Positions 1 through 10,769 of a stretch of 64,000 nt of DNA are shown piece after piece (the stretch's first letter is position 1; the number at the start of each line of letters is the position of its first letter). The stretch covers positions 4,526,001 through 4,590,000 of the forward strand of contig JAGMUV010000003.1 in the NCBI GenBank assembly GCA_020744425.1, read 5' to 3'. Under the pieces are notes generated by a model, which worked only from the letters and a program-made list of their open reading frames with translations, did no database searches and was not told the DNA's origin. Position numbers and translations under genes: made by a program. The stretch comes from Dactylonectria macrodidyma (taxonomy: Eukaryota; Ascomycota; Sordariomycetes; Hypocreales; Nectriaceae).

Positions 1-706
1 GCCAAGACCAGTTCATGAGCTTATCTCGAAGTGCCTCGCGTGGCCAGCCACCATAGCTGAGCAGTGGACCCTTGAACCATTTGCCAGTATGATTTTCTAT
101 CGTCTTATTCTTCCCATGGAAGTCAAAACGGAAACCGTGCGTGTTGATTTTTTTCCTGTGGTAGACAATCTTGGGAGAAGGCCCTTGGAAGATCACATCG
201 GTAGAGTTCCTCGTCTCCCATTTACCGTCATAGGTCACAGACACAGACTGAGTCTTATTCTTGGCGATCCAGACAGCAATGTGTTCCCACTCGTATCTGA
301 GATTTATGAACCAGTCGAGATCTCTCTCGAAGTAATAGTCATAGATGATGACGCACCAGCCATTATTACAGCGCCCGCGGCTGTACACTTGGTTGTTGTC
401 TAAATCGCTGGCGTTGCGGCAGTTACTGTATGTGAGCCGCTCTGTAAAGCTAGGTTGCTCCGGGTCCCCTAAGCCCTTGTCGACGTTGCCCTTCTGGTCG
501 ATGGCAGGCACGTTGTAGCATCCATCCTGGTCGAAGTCTAGAACAGGCTGGAACATGATTTCATCGTAGCTGGCGTTGGCTGTTATCGCTTTGGGTGGCG
601 ATGTGGACTCATTTCCGCTGAGGCTGGCATTGGTCGAGACGGCTAGGCTCAAGAAGGTAATCGCAGTTGTCCAGCTAAACGCCTGTTTGAAGGAGAAAAA
701 AGCCAT
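1..706 (-). CDS. Necrosis-inducing-protein-like (NPP1/NLP family) secreted protein, 3' end cut by window
   Basis: The reading frame is open from the ATG at 706 to the window edge with no intron, giving about 235 residues. A hydrophobic N-terminus (about residues 8-24) looks like a secretion signal. Family landmarks are an Asp-Phe-Asp-rich 'DFDQDGCYNVPAID' block near residue 60, a Cys pair, a 'WEH..VWI' core near residue 150 and an 'LRDKL' block at the visible C-terminus. NLP proteins are secreted by plant-associated microbes and many damage dicot membranes. In the conserved heptapeptide just before the 'WEH' core, the expected histidines and aspartate are not seen, so this member may lack classical cytolytic activity; that is inference. 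Only a few C-terminal residues should be missing. Confidence 0.85.
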   Translation of the reverse strand, partial: MAFFSFKQAFSWTTAITFLSLAVSTNASLSGNESTSPPKAITANASYDEIMFQPVLDFDQDGCYNVPAIDQKGNVDKGLGDPEQPSFTERLTYSNCRNASDLDNNQVYSRGRCNNGWCVIIYDYYFERDLDWFINLRYEWEHIAVWIAKNKTQSVSVTYDGKWETRNSTDVIFQGPSPKIVYHRKKINTHGFRFDFHGKNKTIENHTGKWFKGPLLSYGGWPREALRDKLMNWSW

Positions 707-1933
707 AGCTTGGATTGGAACTTGAAATTTAGGAATTGTTCCAAAAGTTTGAGGGCCAAAGGTTTCGCGAATGAAAATGTTTTAATGCGTACAAAGGATG
801 ACGGAGAAGTTGCCAGTGGCCCGGCGGATGCTCTATTTAAGAGGGAAGGGACTTAAGCATCATAGCTTGGAAGAGCTGGGAAAGCTTGATCTTTGGCAAC
901 CGTGGAAGCAAGATATACCGGCCTTCCAGGTTGGGGACTCGGTGTCTCCAAGGTTGTCAATGCAATTTATCTGGCCACTTGGCCCTGTCGCAGCATGTCC
1001 CAAGGTTGCCAATAACCTTATATTTCAGCATCACCACCTCCTCCAGTCACTTCATTTCAACATCTAATCTTTTTCCATGCGAGGCGCTTCAATCTTTTTG
1101 TGGATACATCTTGCGACACCCCACTCCTCACAGATATCTCTACCCTGATAGATGAACCGCAGCTCTGAGCCAGTGTATCGCCACTCCACCAACTGATCAG
1201 ATTTATCTCAGCCCACGACTCTGCTGCCGTAATCCTAGCACCTTAATACATGTGGATGCTCGTTGACGAAGTCTAAAATTCTTCTTGATGCCAAATTATC
1301 TTAGTGCTAAGGATTGAATTCGGACATGCGTCGACTAAGCACATTACGGTTTTGTCAGACTCTAAAACGTTCATCGTGTGCAGAATGTTTGCAAGATGGG
1401 GGGGATGGCTCTGCTACGACGCAATATACGAAATGATTGCGATAGTGCTGTGTTGTTCAAGCCAAGGCGACGCATTTCCCACGCCATTTTACCTACGTCA
1501 AATTGCCGATTCTGAACATTGAAAGTGGGCAATATTGCACGAAACGCGCGTGGATTTCCTATGCCTTGCCTTCTTTTTTCCCTCTCTAGGTCAACCTCCA
1601 AGGTCCTGTGACGTCCATTCCTCAACGTGAGTGAAGTGATTGCGCCGGCATATCCAGTGCAAAATTATGTAGGACACGGAGAATGTATGACGCAACTGCA
1701 GTGGCACAGGCTGGATTAAAACTTGTACAGCTGGTCACGGATGAGCACATGAGACCACCGACGGAAGCCCCAGCGGCACTGTTGGGAAGGAGAACATCTT
1801 ATTTACCATAACACTTTTTAATCTGGGGTTGCGAGGCAGCCCACAGTTTTTCCCTACCAAACAGAAGAGAACAGGTACTCTTGGTCTATATCTAGGTAAG
1901 ACGGTATATAATACAGTATCCACCAACCAATAC
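707..1933. other. Intergenic, no gene recognised
   Basis: Only short overlapping open frames without recognisable similarity are present. A TATA-like stretch on the minus strand (about 832-843) could serve the NLP-like gene, but it lies about 130 bp from the start codon and is not compelling. Confidence 0.5.
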
Positions 1934-3358
1934 TTAAGCAGAAGCTGCAGTACCATCCACATAGAGCGTGTAAGAACCCTGCTCGACATTGTCCAGGCTG
2001 CCAGTGAAGGACAAGACATAGCTGTCACCATCGAGAGTCCAGGTGCTAGTAGTGTCAATGACAACAGCAAGGCCACCTGCCGTCGTGCCATCGGGGTTAA
2101 TAGCTGCCGTGAGAGCCGAGTCGTTTTCAATGTTGACGGTCAAAGTGGAGATAGAATCGACGTAGATGTCGCCCGAGACAGTCTGGCCCGAGAGGTTCAG
2201 AGTCGCGTTGCCGCCGTTGGAGCCGACGCTGCCCCAGCCGTTGGAGGCATCGTTGCCGGATACGTTAAACAGGTAGTTGCTGTCGCCGCTCAAGGTCAGC
2301 TCGGCACCTTTGAGAGTGACGATGGCGTCGGTGTTAGTGACGTAGAACATGCAGCCGCTCAGTGATTCCATAGAGCCACCGTTCATGGTGAACTCAGAGG
2401 TGCCGTCCTCGGCGTCGCCAGACATGCTCTGGTACAGCATCACGTTGTGCAGCTCCTGCGTGCCAGACACGCCCATGTTTCCAGACACGGTGCAGTTGTT
2501 GATGGTCAGCTCGTTGAGGCCCTCGATGACGAGTGCTTCCGATCCAACAGCAGTCAGAATGGCATCGCTGACGGTGATGTTGGCAGTAGAGTACACAGCA
2601 GGTGCACCTTGAGCACCAGAAGTGCGGTACGTGCCTCCTTCGACAATCATGTAGCCTCCACCGCGATCGCTGCGGATAGCAGCCTTGTTGTTCGAGTCGA
2701 TGATCAGGTTAGAGGCGTACATGGTGCCGCCACCAGCAGCTTCAATACCTCCCGAGTTACCACCAGTAACATTAATTCTAGTGCCACTGATGTAAATAGT
2801 CGCATCTCCATAGGCAAAGACGCCATCAGATCCTTGGCCATAGTCGAGAACCGATCCACCAGTGATGTTCAAGACGGCCGTGTCGATAGCCAAAATGCCA
2901 GCATTTAGGCCGTAGAAGCTGCTGTCGTCGTCAGAGGATGTATCACCCGTCTTGACAACGTCCACATCGATAAGTGTAGCCGAGACAGTGCCGTTGGCGA
3001 TGAAGACACTAGTGTCGTTGGCCTCGCACGAGTAAGAGCCTCCATTAATGGCCTGTCCATCTGTAAGGACATAGAGACCAGTGCCACTGTTGACAGTACC
3101 GCTGCCGCTGCCACCATCGCCACCAGGGGGCGAGCCGGTAGGGCCTCCGCTAGGTGCGCTACCAGGAGCAGTGCCGCTAGGGGTTCCTCCAAGAGCCGCA
3201 GTTCCAGTCGGCGTACCGCTTGCAACACTTGCAGATGCGCTTTTGATGACGGTACCGCACGCGCCTGAGACGGTGGTTACCGACTGACAGTTGCCAAAGG
3301 AAGAGAAGATGGTCGTGGCAGCGCCAGCAATGACTCCAGCTTTGGCGAGGGAATGCAT
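1934..3358 (-). CDS. Secreted right-handed parallel beta-helix protein, bacterial 'carbohydrate-binding/adhesin-like' type
   Basis: A 474-residue intronless frame. The N-terminus has an Ala/Ile-rich signal-like segment (about residues 5-25), then a Ser/Thr/Gly/Pro-rich linker to about residue 90. The rest is a series of short strand repeats such as 'LNITGGSVLDYG', 'IEAAGGGTMYASNLII', 'IVEGGTYRTSG', 'FYVTNTDAIV' and a C-terminal 'GDIYVDSISTLTVNI' block. From recall, the order and wording of these repeats resemble the beta-helix carbohydrate-binding proteins of gut Firmicutes and adhesin-like proteins of Methanobrevibacter (Pfam PF14262-type) more than typical fungal secreted proteins. No catalytic motif of pectate lyases is evident. 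A role in binding polysaccharide or surfaces outside the cell is inferred. A transfer from prokaryotes is possible but untested. Confidence 0.8.
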   Translation of the reverse strand: MHSLAKAGVIAGAATTIFSSFGNCQSVTTVSGACGTVIKSASASVASGTPTGTAALGGTPSGTAPGSAPSGGPTGSPPGGDGGSGSGTVNSGTGLYVLTDGQAINGGSYSCEANDTSVFIANGTVSATLIDVDVVKTGDTSSDDDSSFYGLNAGILAIDTAVLNITGGSVLDYGQGSDGVFAYGDATIYISGTRINVTGGNSGGIEAAGGGTMYASNLIIDSNNKAAIRSDRGGGYMIVEGGTYRTSGAQGAPAVYSTANITVSDAILTAVGSEALVIEGLNELTINNCTVSGNMGVSGTQELHNVMLYQSMSGDAEDGTSEFTMNGGSMESLSGCMFYVTNTDAIVTLKGAELTLSGDSNYLFNVSGNDASNGWGSVGSNGGNATLNLSGQTVSGDIYVDSISTLTVNIENDSALTAAINPDGTTAGGLAVVIDTTSTWTLDGDSYVLSFTGSLDNVEQGSYTLYVDGTAASA

Positions 3359-4421
3359 AGTGATTTCTTAGTTGAAGTACAGATCTACTGTATGCTTCGA
3401 AGAGATTATTCGTTGATGAGTTGCGAAAACAGGAACAAGGGTGAGAAAGGGCTTGTTTAGGAAGTCAGTTCGAGCCGGTCGAGTGATTGTTAAGTAGATA
3501 ATCAAGTCCAAGAAAGGAAGCTCACTATGATATATATATGTACACTCACATGCCAGAAAGGAAGCTCATTGTGATTTTTCAAACGCTGGCCGCGTATTCC
3601 ATCGACGTGGCGTGGCCTGTTGAGGCACGTGGATTGCACCACATCAGGGACTAGGAGGTGTCAGATATACAGCATGGGAGGCTATTTAACCGGGCCTAGA
3701 ACAGTCCTCGTTCTATACCACACGCAACACCATATCCTTTTTTTTATTGTAGATTGATTAAAGAAAATTTGGTTTTTCTGTTTAATGGTTCAACATTGAA
3801 GCGACTGTTGCCAAGGATCCTGTCTCGGATGGTCGATGGGGATTTTTGGTTGTCAGACCACTTCTAGCCACCATAGTCGCGTCGCGTTCTGGTCGGCCCC
3901 TGGCTATCCTCGGGTTGTTTCTCACGGACTCATGCCATTAAAACAGCAGAGAGAATGCGTCTCTAATATCTACCTCACGTCGTTCTTGAAAATTGGCGTG
4001 ATCGATCCCCAAAAGTCCCCAGGTCGAGGTGCGACGGCTTGCGTCAGTAGCATGAAGCTGCCCGATTGAAATGATCTACAATAGAATGGTAAATACATAC
4101 GATCTTCGTGGCGATCTGGAATAATCTTCTTACCCGATAATAGGTGAGTAGGTAGGAACGCGTATGATTTGTGATCGCCACCACCAGCTACTATCCAATC
4201 TCTCCAAACCTGGGGGTCGAAAATTCACGGCGGAGAACATCACCGAGGAGACTTTTTGAGTGGTTGAGACCGCTATACACTACTATTGGATTTATACGTA
4301 AGTAAATACGTCGACCTCATGCTGGACATCAAATTTTGTCTCCAAATGCGCAGGTGCAACACTCCCCGCCACCCGAAGCATCTATGTAGCAATACCCAAC
4401 CGCTTTGATTGCCAAACTGCA
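3359..4421. other. Intergenic; short direct repeat
   Basis: The segment holds the 5' flank of the beta-helix gene and the 3' flank of the hydrolase. A 20-bp direct repeat with two mismatches lies at 3511-3530 and 3555-3574 and brackets a short TA run. No gene or RNA was recognised. Confidence 0.5.
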
Positions 4422-5390
4422 TCACTTCGCCGGGACATGCCTGTCAAGCCAATCATCCATAACTTTTGTCGCGGGATAGGCTGGATCACCAAGCCGGAAG
4501 AGCATTTGCATGTGACCCTCGAAACTCTGGCCTTCAAATACATGCAAGGCAGCTTCGGTATCCGCGGCGTTCAAAGCCGCAGCAAACTCGACTGCCTGGC
4601 GAATATCCCCTTGCCTCTGGACCTGAAGCAGCAAGAAAGCGCGTGCATTAGGGGCGCGAGCATGGTACGTTGGTGACATGGCTCGTAGTCGCTTCGGATC
4701 GCTTCCGAGCCCGTAGATGGTACTCTCGGCTACTGGTCCCGGACTATCCGTGATCTCGGCCAGGGCATTATAGTTCGAGCCGTCCAGGGAGATGACGGCC
4801 CGCACCTTGTCGATACTCACCCCGGCTTGCTCGAGGTATCTTTGGTCGGTTCCCAAAAGAGTGACAACGTGTGCGCCGGAGCTGTGGCCCATTAGAACGA
4901 ACCGACGAGGATCGAACCCTAGTCTAGTTGCATTCTTCGCCAGGTAGCCGACCGAGTTGGCCACCTCTTGCACCTGCTCTTCCACTGTGACTAAGGGGAT
5001 GAGAGTGTAGTTGACCGTAGCAAGTGCATAGCCCTTGTCTATCAAATGGCTAACTTTGGCTGAACCAATGGAGTCCAAGTATGTCCCCGATCGCCAACTT
5101 CCGCCGTGGACGAAGACCACAATTGGGGCGTCGGGTGATTTGGCCTTCCAGAAGCGGAGACATTGTGCATCTTTGTCTCCATATGTCATGTCCGTACCTC
5201 CGGTAGGTATGTCTCTGTTCATCTCTGCCATGAGTTCCTCTGCCCTAGCATTGGTAATGTCGTCAGTTGTTCTTTGAAGTATGTCCAACCCACTGATCTC
5301 TTTGCCCCTTGCCGCTATAGCAATAGGTCCTGGGTTGGAACCCGACGAGGGATCAACCTCAACGGATATTTTGTTGATTTCAAGGGCCAT
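4422..5390 (-). CDS. Alpha/beta-hydrolase (esterase/kynurenine-formamidase-like)
   Basis: Predicted 322-residue cytosolic enzyme without introns. It has the oxyanion motif 'VHGGSW' (about residues 94-99), the nucleophile elbow G-H-S-S-G with Ser about 170, a candidate Asp in 'QRQGD' and a candidate catalytic His in 'FEGHMQ' near the C-terminus. HGG plus GxSxG is typical of small-molecule esterases and arylformamidase-like hydrolases; the substrate cannot be told. The frame extends 43 codons further upstream to an ATG at 5519. The ATG at 5390 is preferred because it sits in a strong context (aaccATGG) and the upstream extension has no family character. Confidence 0.82.
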   Translation of the reverse strand: MALEINKISVEVDPSSGSNPGPIAIAARGKEISGLDILQRTTDDITNARAEELMAEMNRDIPTGGTDMTYGDKDAQCLRFWKAKSPDAPIVVFVHGGSWRSGTYLDSIGSAKVSHLIDKGYALATVNYTLIPLVTVEEQVQEVANSVGYLAKNATRLGFDPRRFVLMGHSSGAHVVTLLGTDQRYLEQAGVSIDKVRAVISLDGSNYNALAEITDSPGPVAESTIYGLGSDPKRLRAMSPTYHARAPNARAFLLLQVQRQGDIRQAVEFAAALNAADTEAALHVFEGQSFEGHMQMLFRLGDPAYPATKVMDDWLDRHVPAK

Positions 5391-5795
5391 GGTTGATGTA
5401 ACTTGCTTCAATATTTCCGTCAAGACGTGGATAGGTATCGGTTGCTGTTCACAGTTGTGCAACTGTCGTTTAGAAAACAGAGCTGCGAAGAGAATCGTTG
5501 TCGGCGATTCTCTATCCAATGAGCAGCCAACTAAAGAAGAAAAAGTCCCTGCATGAGAAACTTGAGAAGGAAGCTCCCGATTGCCGCTCTTTGAAAATAT
5601 GGCTCGCCCATGGCAGGCTTCCAGGAGTACACGTCACGAGCACCTCACGTTCCGATCGCCCCACACGATGGCAGGAGGTTGCAGTATTACGTATTGCCGT
5701 TCCACCCTCGATGACAATCACAGGAGCACATTAGATTCAATACACTAAAATTGTCTTATTTGATGTAGAAATCAAGGTTTGCACACATGCGAAGG

Positions 5796-7307
5796 TCAAG
5801 TCGGTTTACGGCCATAGACAGCCCTGAACCGAAAGTAGGCGTGATGCTTACCGGACCGAATCTCCCGTCGCAGTTGTGCACAGTAAACCCTGACTTCATT
5901 CATAGTCCAGCCGAGCAGCTGGCTCGCCATGTAGAGCACATAGCCCTCAAAGTCCTTCTCGAGCGCAGCCTGGACGAATATGCCAATTTCTCGCATTCTC
6001 TTGTCGCTCGGCCAGCCGCCAACGGGTATCTAAATATTATCGTTAAGAATGCTTTGCTTGTGGAATTTTTTAGGCATCTCATACCTTTCGATTCTCGACC
6101 GTAATATCCACGAATCCAGCTTCTTCCATGTACTTGCGCTGCATGTCATTCTCTAGAATGGTGAAGGGTTGGCCGAGCTTCTTGCCTCCCTCGATGAAGA
6201 ACCGACCCCACTCGTGCAGAGCGCTCGTATCTGCCACTGTACCATCGTCACTTTCCATCATAGCAGCGGCTTCATGGCTTTCAACCCATCCACCTGGCTT
6301 GCACACTCGAAAGGCCTCCTTGAACAATTCGGACCAATCCTTGATGCTTCCAACAAGGTATCTCATGTGCACATAGTCGATCGAACTTGTGTCAAACGTC
6401 CATTCCTGAGTACAGTCATCGATTTCGCTATCGAGTGCGACGAACCAGTGTCAGCTCTGTGTGATTCGAATCAGATGTATCAGAGGGGCGTTGAAAACAC
6501 CTACAACTTCAGGTTAGGTGGAACCCAGGAAGGCTGAATCGGAGAGATGTCTGTCCCAATAATTTCAGTGCCGGGAAATTCGTCTGCAAAATCACTACTC
6601 CCAACTTGTCAGTGATGCCTGCTCGTCCAGCAGGAAGGGGGCTGCATGCATTGCCCAAACGCCTTAAATCACAGTTTTATTAGCATTGGCTTGTTTCATG
6701 AACGGTCGCTGCACCGTACCTGTTCCGGTCCCGATATCAAGCGCGGTCTTAGTCCTGTATTAGCTTTGTCATATTGAAGTAGCAGGCGACCAACCCGTAT
6801 GTCATCTTTTAAAGGTGCGAGATAGAGTTTGTTTTCGACTGTAAGAGTCAAGAAGTGATGACTGAATGGTCAGTATACTTATATGTTAAGGAAAACTGGA
6901 CCTTACGCTATATCCATGGACTCATTCTGTTGTGCGTCATTGGAAGCCCTGTTATATGTTAGCCAGTTATTTACTCACGCTTGGCGAACTATTTCTCTAT
7001 TTATACCAGTACTGTGTATCACCCTTGTCAGAATGAAATGTTCTGCCGTGAATAGTACGGTAAGCGAGGATACTCGACGTTAGAGATGCTGTGGAGTTGG
7101 AAGCGTCCGAACCAAGGGCCGAGTCCGCGTCGTCATCGGCCGTGTCCTGCAAACGATGGGGCTAGCTCAGCCAAAGTCCCTTGCACAAGGGGAAACTGAA
7201 AATACCGCAGCTAGTTGTTGCCAATGCTCTACCGGGCGTAATAGAGTGCCTGTTGTGGGCGACGTTGGGACGGCAACTGCTCCTGGCGTTGCGTTATCGT
7301 CAGCCAT
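5796..7307 (-). CDS. LaeA/UMTA-like SAM-dependent methyltransferase, nine exons
   Basis: Spliced exons: 7307-7206, 7146-7007, 6948-6907, 6861-6795, 6747-6720, 6662-6650, 6594-6505, 6427-6085 and 6029-5796. They total 1059 nt (352 aa) with all phases consistent and no internal stop. The protein has an acidic Ser-rich N-terminus, then SAM motif I 'LDIGTGTG' (about residue 120), '[15 protein letters not shown]', '[12 protein letters not shown]', 'CKPGGWVE' and the family C-terminus '[14 protein letters not shown]'. This is the secondary-metabolism and development regulator family around LaeA. One exon is only 13 nt, and the intron after it (6649-6595) begins with GC rather than GT. The first donor could alternatively lie about 33 nt upstream. 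Which LaeA-like paralogue it is cannot be decided here. Confidence 0.88.
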
Positions 7308-7870
7308 GATGTCCGTATCCAATGTATCGATTGCCTGACGGAATAGAAAGAGGCAATTGAGGGAAGAAGAGAAAATCTGAAAACAGAAGCCCCGCAGCAG
7401 AGTGTTGGTCCTTGACGTTGCACTTGATTGTGATCACATATGCATACCCCTGCCCTTTTGTGTGGCTTCTGAGTGGCGTAGTGATCAGCCACGTTGGTGG
7501 TCTGACAACTGGGATTATTTGTACACCGAAAGAATACATCACCCTAGACGTGGGGGAGACTTTGCAAGCAATTTGACAGATACTAGGCTACGTGACAATA
7601 ACAGCTTTCTCACTGCTGATTCTCACAGATGACTTCTCCCAAGGTGTCTCAAGCCGCTGGTTTGTCTACGCCGATGGTAAAAAACTGCGTTCATTAAAAG
7701 TATCCATCTGTGACATTAAATTGCCTCATCTATAGATCGTTAATATATACAATCTCCGGATTACGGAGGCTGTCAGTAACAACAGTCAACTGGACGCGCT
7801 TGAAGCTGAAATTTATCCCTGTAAAAGCTCAGCACCTTGTCCTTGGGTAGCGCTTTTTCATCCGTCACTG

Positions 7871-8020
7871 TTATCTCTCTTATCTCTCTTATCTTTCTTA
7901 TCTCTCTTATCTTTCTTATCTCTCTTATCTTTCTTATCTTTCTTATCTTTCTTATCATCCTTATCTTCTCCCATCATTCCTATCTTGCTTATCCTCTTTA
8001 TCCTTTATCCTTCTTATCGA
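7871..8020. repeat. 9-bp tandem repeat (TTATCTYTC-type minisatellite)
   Basis: Near-perfect 9-bp units (TTATCTCTC alternating with TTATCTTTC) run from 7871 to about 7955, then degenerate TTATC-rich copies continue to about 8020. The strand asymmetry (C and T only plus A of TTATC) creates artificial Lys/Arg/Ile- or Leu/Ile-rich open frames on both strands that should not be called genes. Confidence 0.92.
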
Positions 8021-8473
8021 TAGAGCTGGAATTAGCGGATGGGAAAGAAATACTCAGACATATTAGCACCAGAAAATAGGAGGAGCATGCACGGCTTCTT
8101 ATGTCAGCTCCTTAAGCCGGTGTCAGCATGACGCAACATTTGGTGCAAGGAGTTGTTTTCACAGAAAAGGTCCGCAAAACGTTTCATCACCTCAAAATAA
8201 ATCTTCCAATTCCCATTCTTCCACGTCAAGATTGAAGAATAGATCACGGTGACCCTCTTTAATACATTCCACCACAGGGTCCAAAGGTATTTGCCGCGTA
8301 AATCAATGTCTGGTGGCGGCTCTAGGGTAGCTGAAAAACCATAGTCGTGTTCGTCACACACATTACACAACATTTGCATAAAACTCTGTGCATACACAAT
8401 TCAGCACAACCCGTCAGCAACCAATTGGCAATCGCGCTTTGAACCTGGGGAAATGGACCGCAATGACGCTAAT

Positions 8474-8624
8474 GATCTATACCCCGGATTCCAGATTCCA
8501 GATTCCGTGGAGCTTTGAATTTTCCGTGGCTTTATTGAGCCTAGATATACATTTCTAGAGGGCTTTAGGGATATGCTAGTCGTGTACGTATGGATGACGG
8601 ATGATGCGTCCTTGAGATGACACC
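8474..8624 (+). repeat. Dispersed repeat copy A (diverged)
   Basis: By eye this stretch aligns along its length with 23221-23387. Shared words occur in the same order, for example 'GGGCTTTAG', 'TTAGTCGTG'/'CTAGTCGTG' and 'GACGGATGA'. The copies differ by many substitutions and small indels, suggesting an old transposon or MITE family. Exact ends are not defined. Confidence 0.55.
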
Positions 8625-9246
8625 TTAACCCATCGTATTCAGTCTAGTAACAATGCGCATAATAGGCCACCGTGCACGGTAACGAGCCCTCGAGAGGCGC
8701 TCATATTGACGCTAGCATTGCGCAGGGGCAAGCTGAACTTCTCGCGAACAAGAAGAAAGGAACATACAGCCTTCCTGGCAACACGATGTAGTCGGGATCT
8801 GCAAAGAGCGGTGCGAAGTAGGAGCTTTCCGAGGAAGAGTATGCAGCCTGTTCTTAGCATAAAAGAGCGGCGCGGATACGGGGTATCAGGGGAGGATGGA
8901 ATACATTGCACGGAAGAATTACACTTGATACCTTTTTACTTTAGGCGGCCTTGGAATTACTTAACTGGAATGGAAAATTGTTGCTCGCAACATCGCTGCT
9001 AATGTAACCTTGTATTTCTTCTCATTCGTCCCGTGTGCTTTAGCCTGTCGATGCCAGCTGCTTTGGCCTAGTCAGAGTAAACATACGGGCGACAAATCGA
9101 GAGGAAGATGCGGGCGGGAGTAGCATAAACAGTATGTAAGATAGAGGGGTTTGGCGAGTTTAGTTACGGGGTTAAGCAGATACAAAGCCCAGTCTTATAT
9201 CTCTAATATTAGAAAGTATTGCGTAGAGGGAGGTGCATGAGTAGAA

Positions 9247-9906
9247 CTACTTGACAGGACCTGGGTTGGAAACGCCCATAATCTTCCTAACCTTCTCAAC
9301 AACATCTGACTCCAGCTTCTTGATATCGCCTCCTGCATCTATTTCCACCACGTCTATTTCGTCATCTGTAGGCGGTTCTAGGGTGTCCATTTGGCTGTGG
9401 ACTAGATTTTGACCAGCATAATGGCCATGCCGATGAGCGGCTCGTTCTCGCAGTACGTCTTCATGAACATGAAGATAAATAAAAGCGACGCGCAAATCCT
9501 TGTGGCCATGGGATAATTCTCGTAATGTATCTCTGTATTTTTGTTTGAGGGCAGAAACTGCCACAGCTATGCATTGCTGCCGTTCATCATGCTGGCGGCG
9601 GCATGAGTCTCGAAGTGAAAGAAGCCAATCGTGGCGATCAGCATCAGAGAGGGGAATACCCTTGCTCATTTTCTCGATATTGGCTTGAGAATGAAACTAG
9701 GTTCAATAGTTAGTGGCAACATATTTCTATTGTATCAGCATTCGAATTTGATAAGGAGGTAGACCTACATCATCGCCCTCAATGTAGTCAAAATGAAGTG
9801 ATGCGGCGAGAAACTTGGCAACAGTGGTCTTTCCAGATGCAGTTGGACCTAGGATGAACCAGATCCAACCGCACTGGTCAGCGTCTGATAATCCTTTATT
9901 GGCCAT
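9247..9906 (-). CDS. Gluconokinase
   Basis: Two exons, 9906-9769 and 9696-9247, give 195 aa with a 72-bp GT-AG intron. The Walker A motif is G-P-T-A-S-G-K-T-T at residues 20-28, followed by 'IEGDD' and 'FHSQANIEKMSKGIPLSDADRHDWL', the gluconate-binding region of the thermoresistant gluconokinase family. Later blocks 'YLHVHEDVLRERAAHR' and 'LVHSQMDTLEPP' also match that family. The enzyme phosphorylates D-gluconate to 6-phosphogluconate, feeding the pentose phosphate pathway in the cytosol. Length is normal (about 170-210 aa) and all key residues are present. Confidence 0.94.
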
Positions 9907-10769
9907 GTCTGTTATTAGGGGAGAGATTAAAATCTGTATTTGAAAAATTTGTCATTAAAGGATTAGGCACTGGCAAGGATGGATCCCCATATGAACTCAC
10001 CTTAGGATTCCCCTCTTTACCGGCTGATTAGATACCTTAATAAAAAAGTGTCTACTTCGAAGATGAGATCAGTTTGTTTGGTGAAATATTATTAGTTTTT
10101 ATGCCGCCAGAGTCTAGCTCCGTCTCTTGACGCTAATATGACGTCATTAACTCCATCCAAGCTACATACACACGACTTGATAGCTTTTACTGCTCTGTGA
10201 TTAAATTTACGTCATGATTAGTAGTATTGGGAGTGGACACGACCAAGAGGATGCCGAGATACGGGCCTCCACAATTAGTGTGACAATTGATTAGGATTGC
10301 GAGTCTTGTGTATCGTTCGATTATGTTTCATTAAGACTGCCATTTCTTGCCATGGATATGTTCTGGGGGTTTCATGGAGTAATCGGCATCGGTTGTTTGT
10401 TGTTTTAAGTCGGCCTACCATCAACCCATCGGGGGCTTAATTTTTAGTATTAATGCCCAAAAGAAAATCAGACATCTTATTGGTGCTGCCGTAAGGAAGG
10501 AGCCGAGGTTTGAGCCACCTTCTCTCTATCATGGTGAACTATCTCTCCTGCGCCTCATGTTTAGGTCCAAGGCGGCTAAAGCATTCATCCTTCTTCGTAG
10601 TGTTATGACCTAGAGACTTGCCCAAGAAGATGATAAGATGGTACGATGCTGATGGAAGATGCGAATATAGCCACGATTGATGGGATATTTAAAGAGTAAG
10701 CTGGCAGCTAAAATAGAAATGATTGAAGACAACACTTGGATTTGCAGCTAACTAAGAAGAAAGTTTGCT
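9907..10769. other. Intergenic
   Basis: This is the 5' flank of the gluconokinase and the 3' flank of the FAD-Rieske gene. Only short unsupported open frames are seen; no RNA gene or repeat was recognised. Confidence 0.5.

Larger units (their letters stand above)
7308..9246. other. Intergenic; simple repeat and repeat-family remnant, no clear gene
   Basis: Contents are the pyrimidine-rich tandem repeat at 7871-8020 and a dispersed-repeat copy at 8474-8624. An unrecognised 97-codon open frame lies on the minus strand at 8104-8397, with no domain or conserved motif. Nothing here supports a confident gene call. Confidence 0.5.

Noticed and set aside
1829..2908. Several plus-strand frames antisense to the beta-helix gene
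   Set aside because: They are shadows caused by the biased codon use of the minus-strand gene; they have no family features.
7773..8079. Lys/Arg/Ile-rich and Leu/Ile-rich open frames over the pyrimidine repeat
   Set aside because: They are translations of a 9-bp tandem repeat; the period keeps frames open by chance.
8104..8397. 97-codon minus-strand frame
   Set aside because: Composition is protein-like but no family resemblance or supporting signals; mentioned only in the intergenic note.
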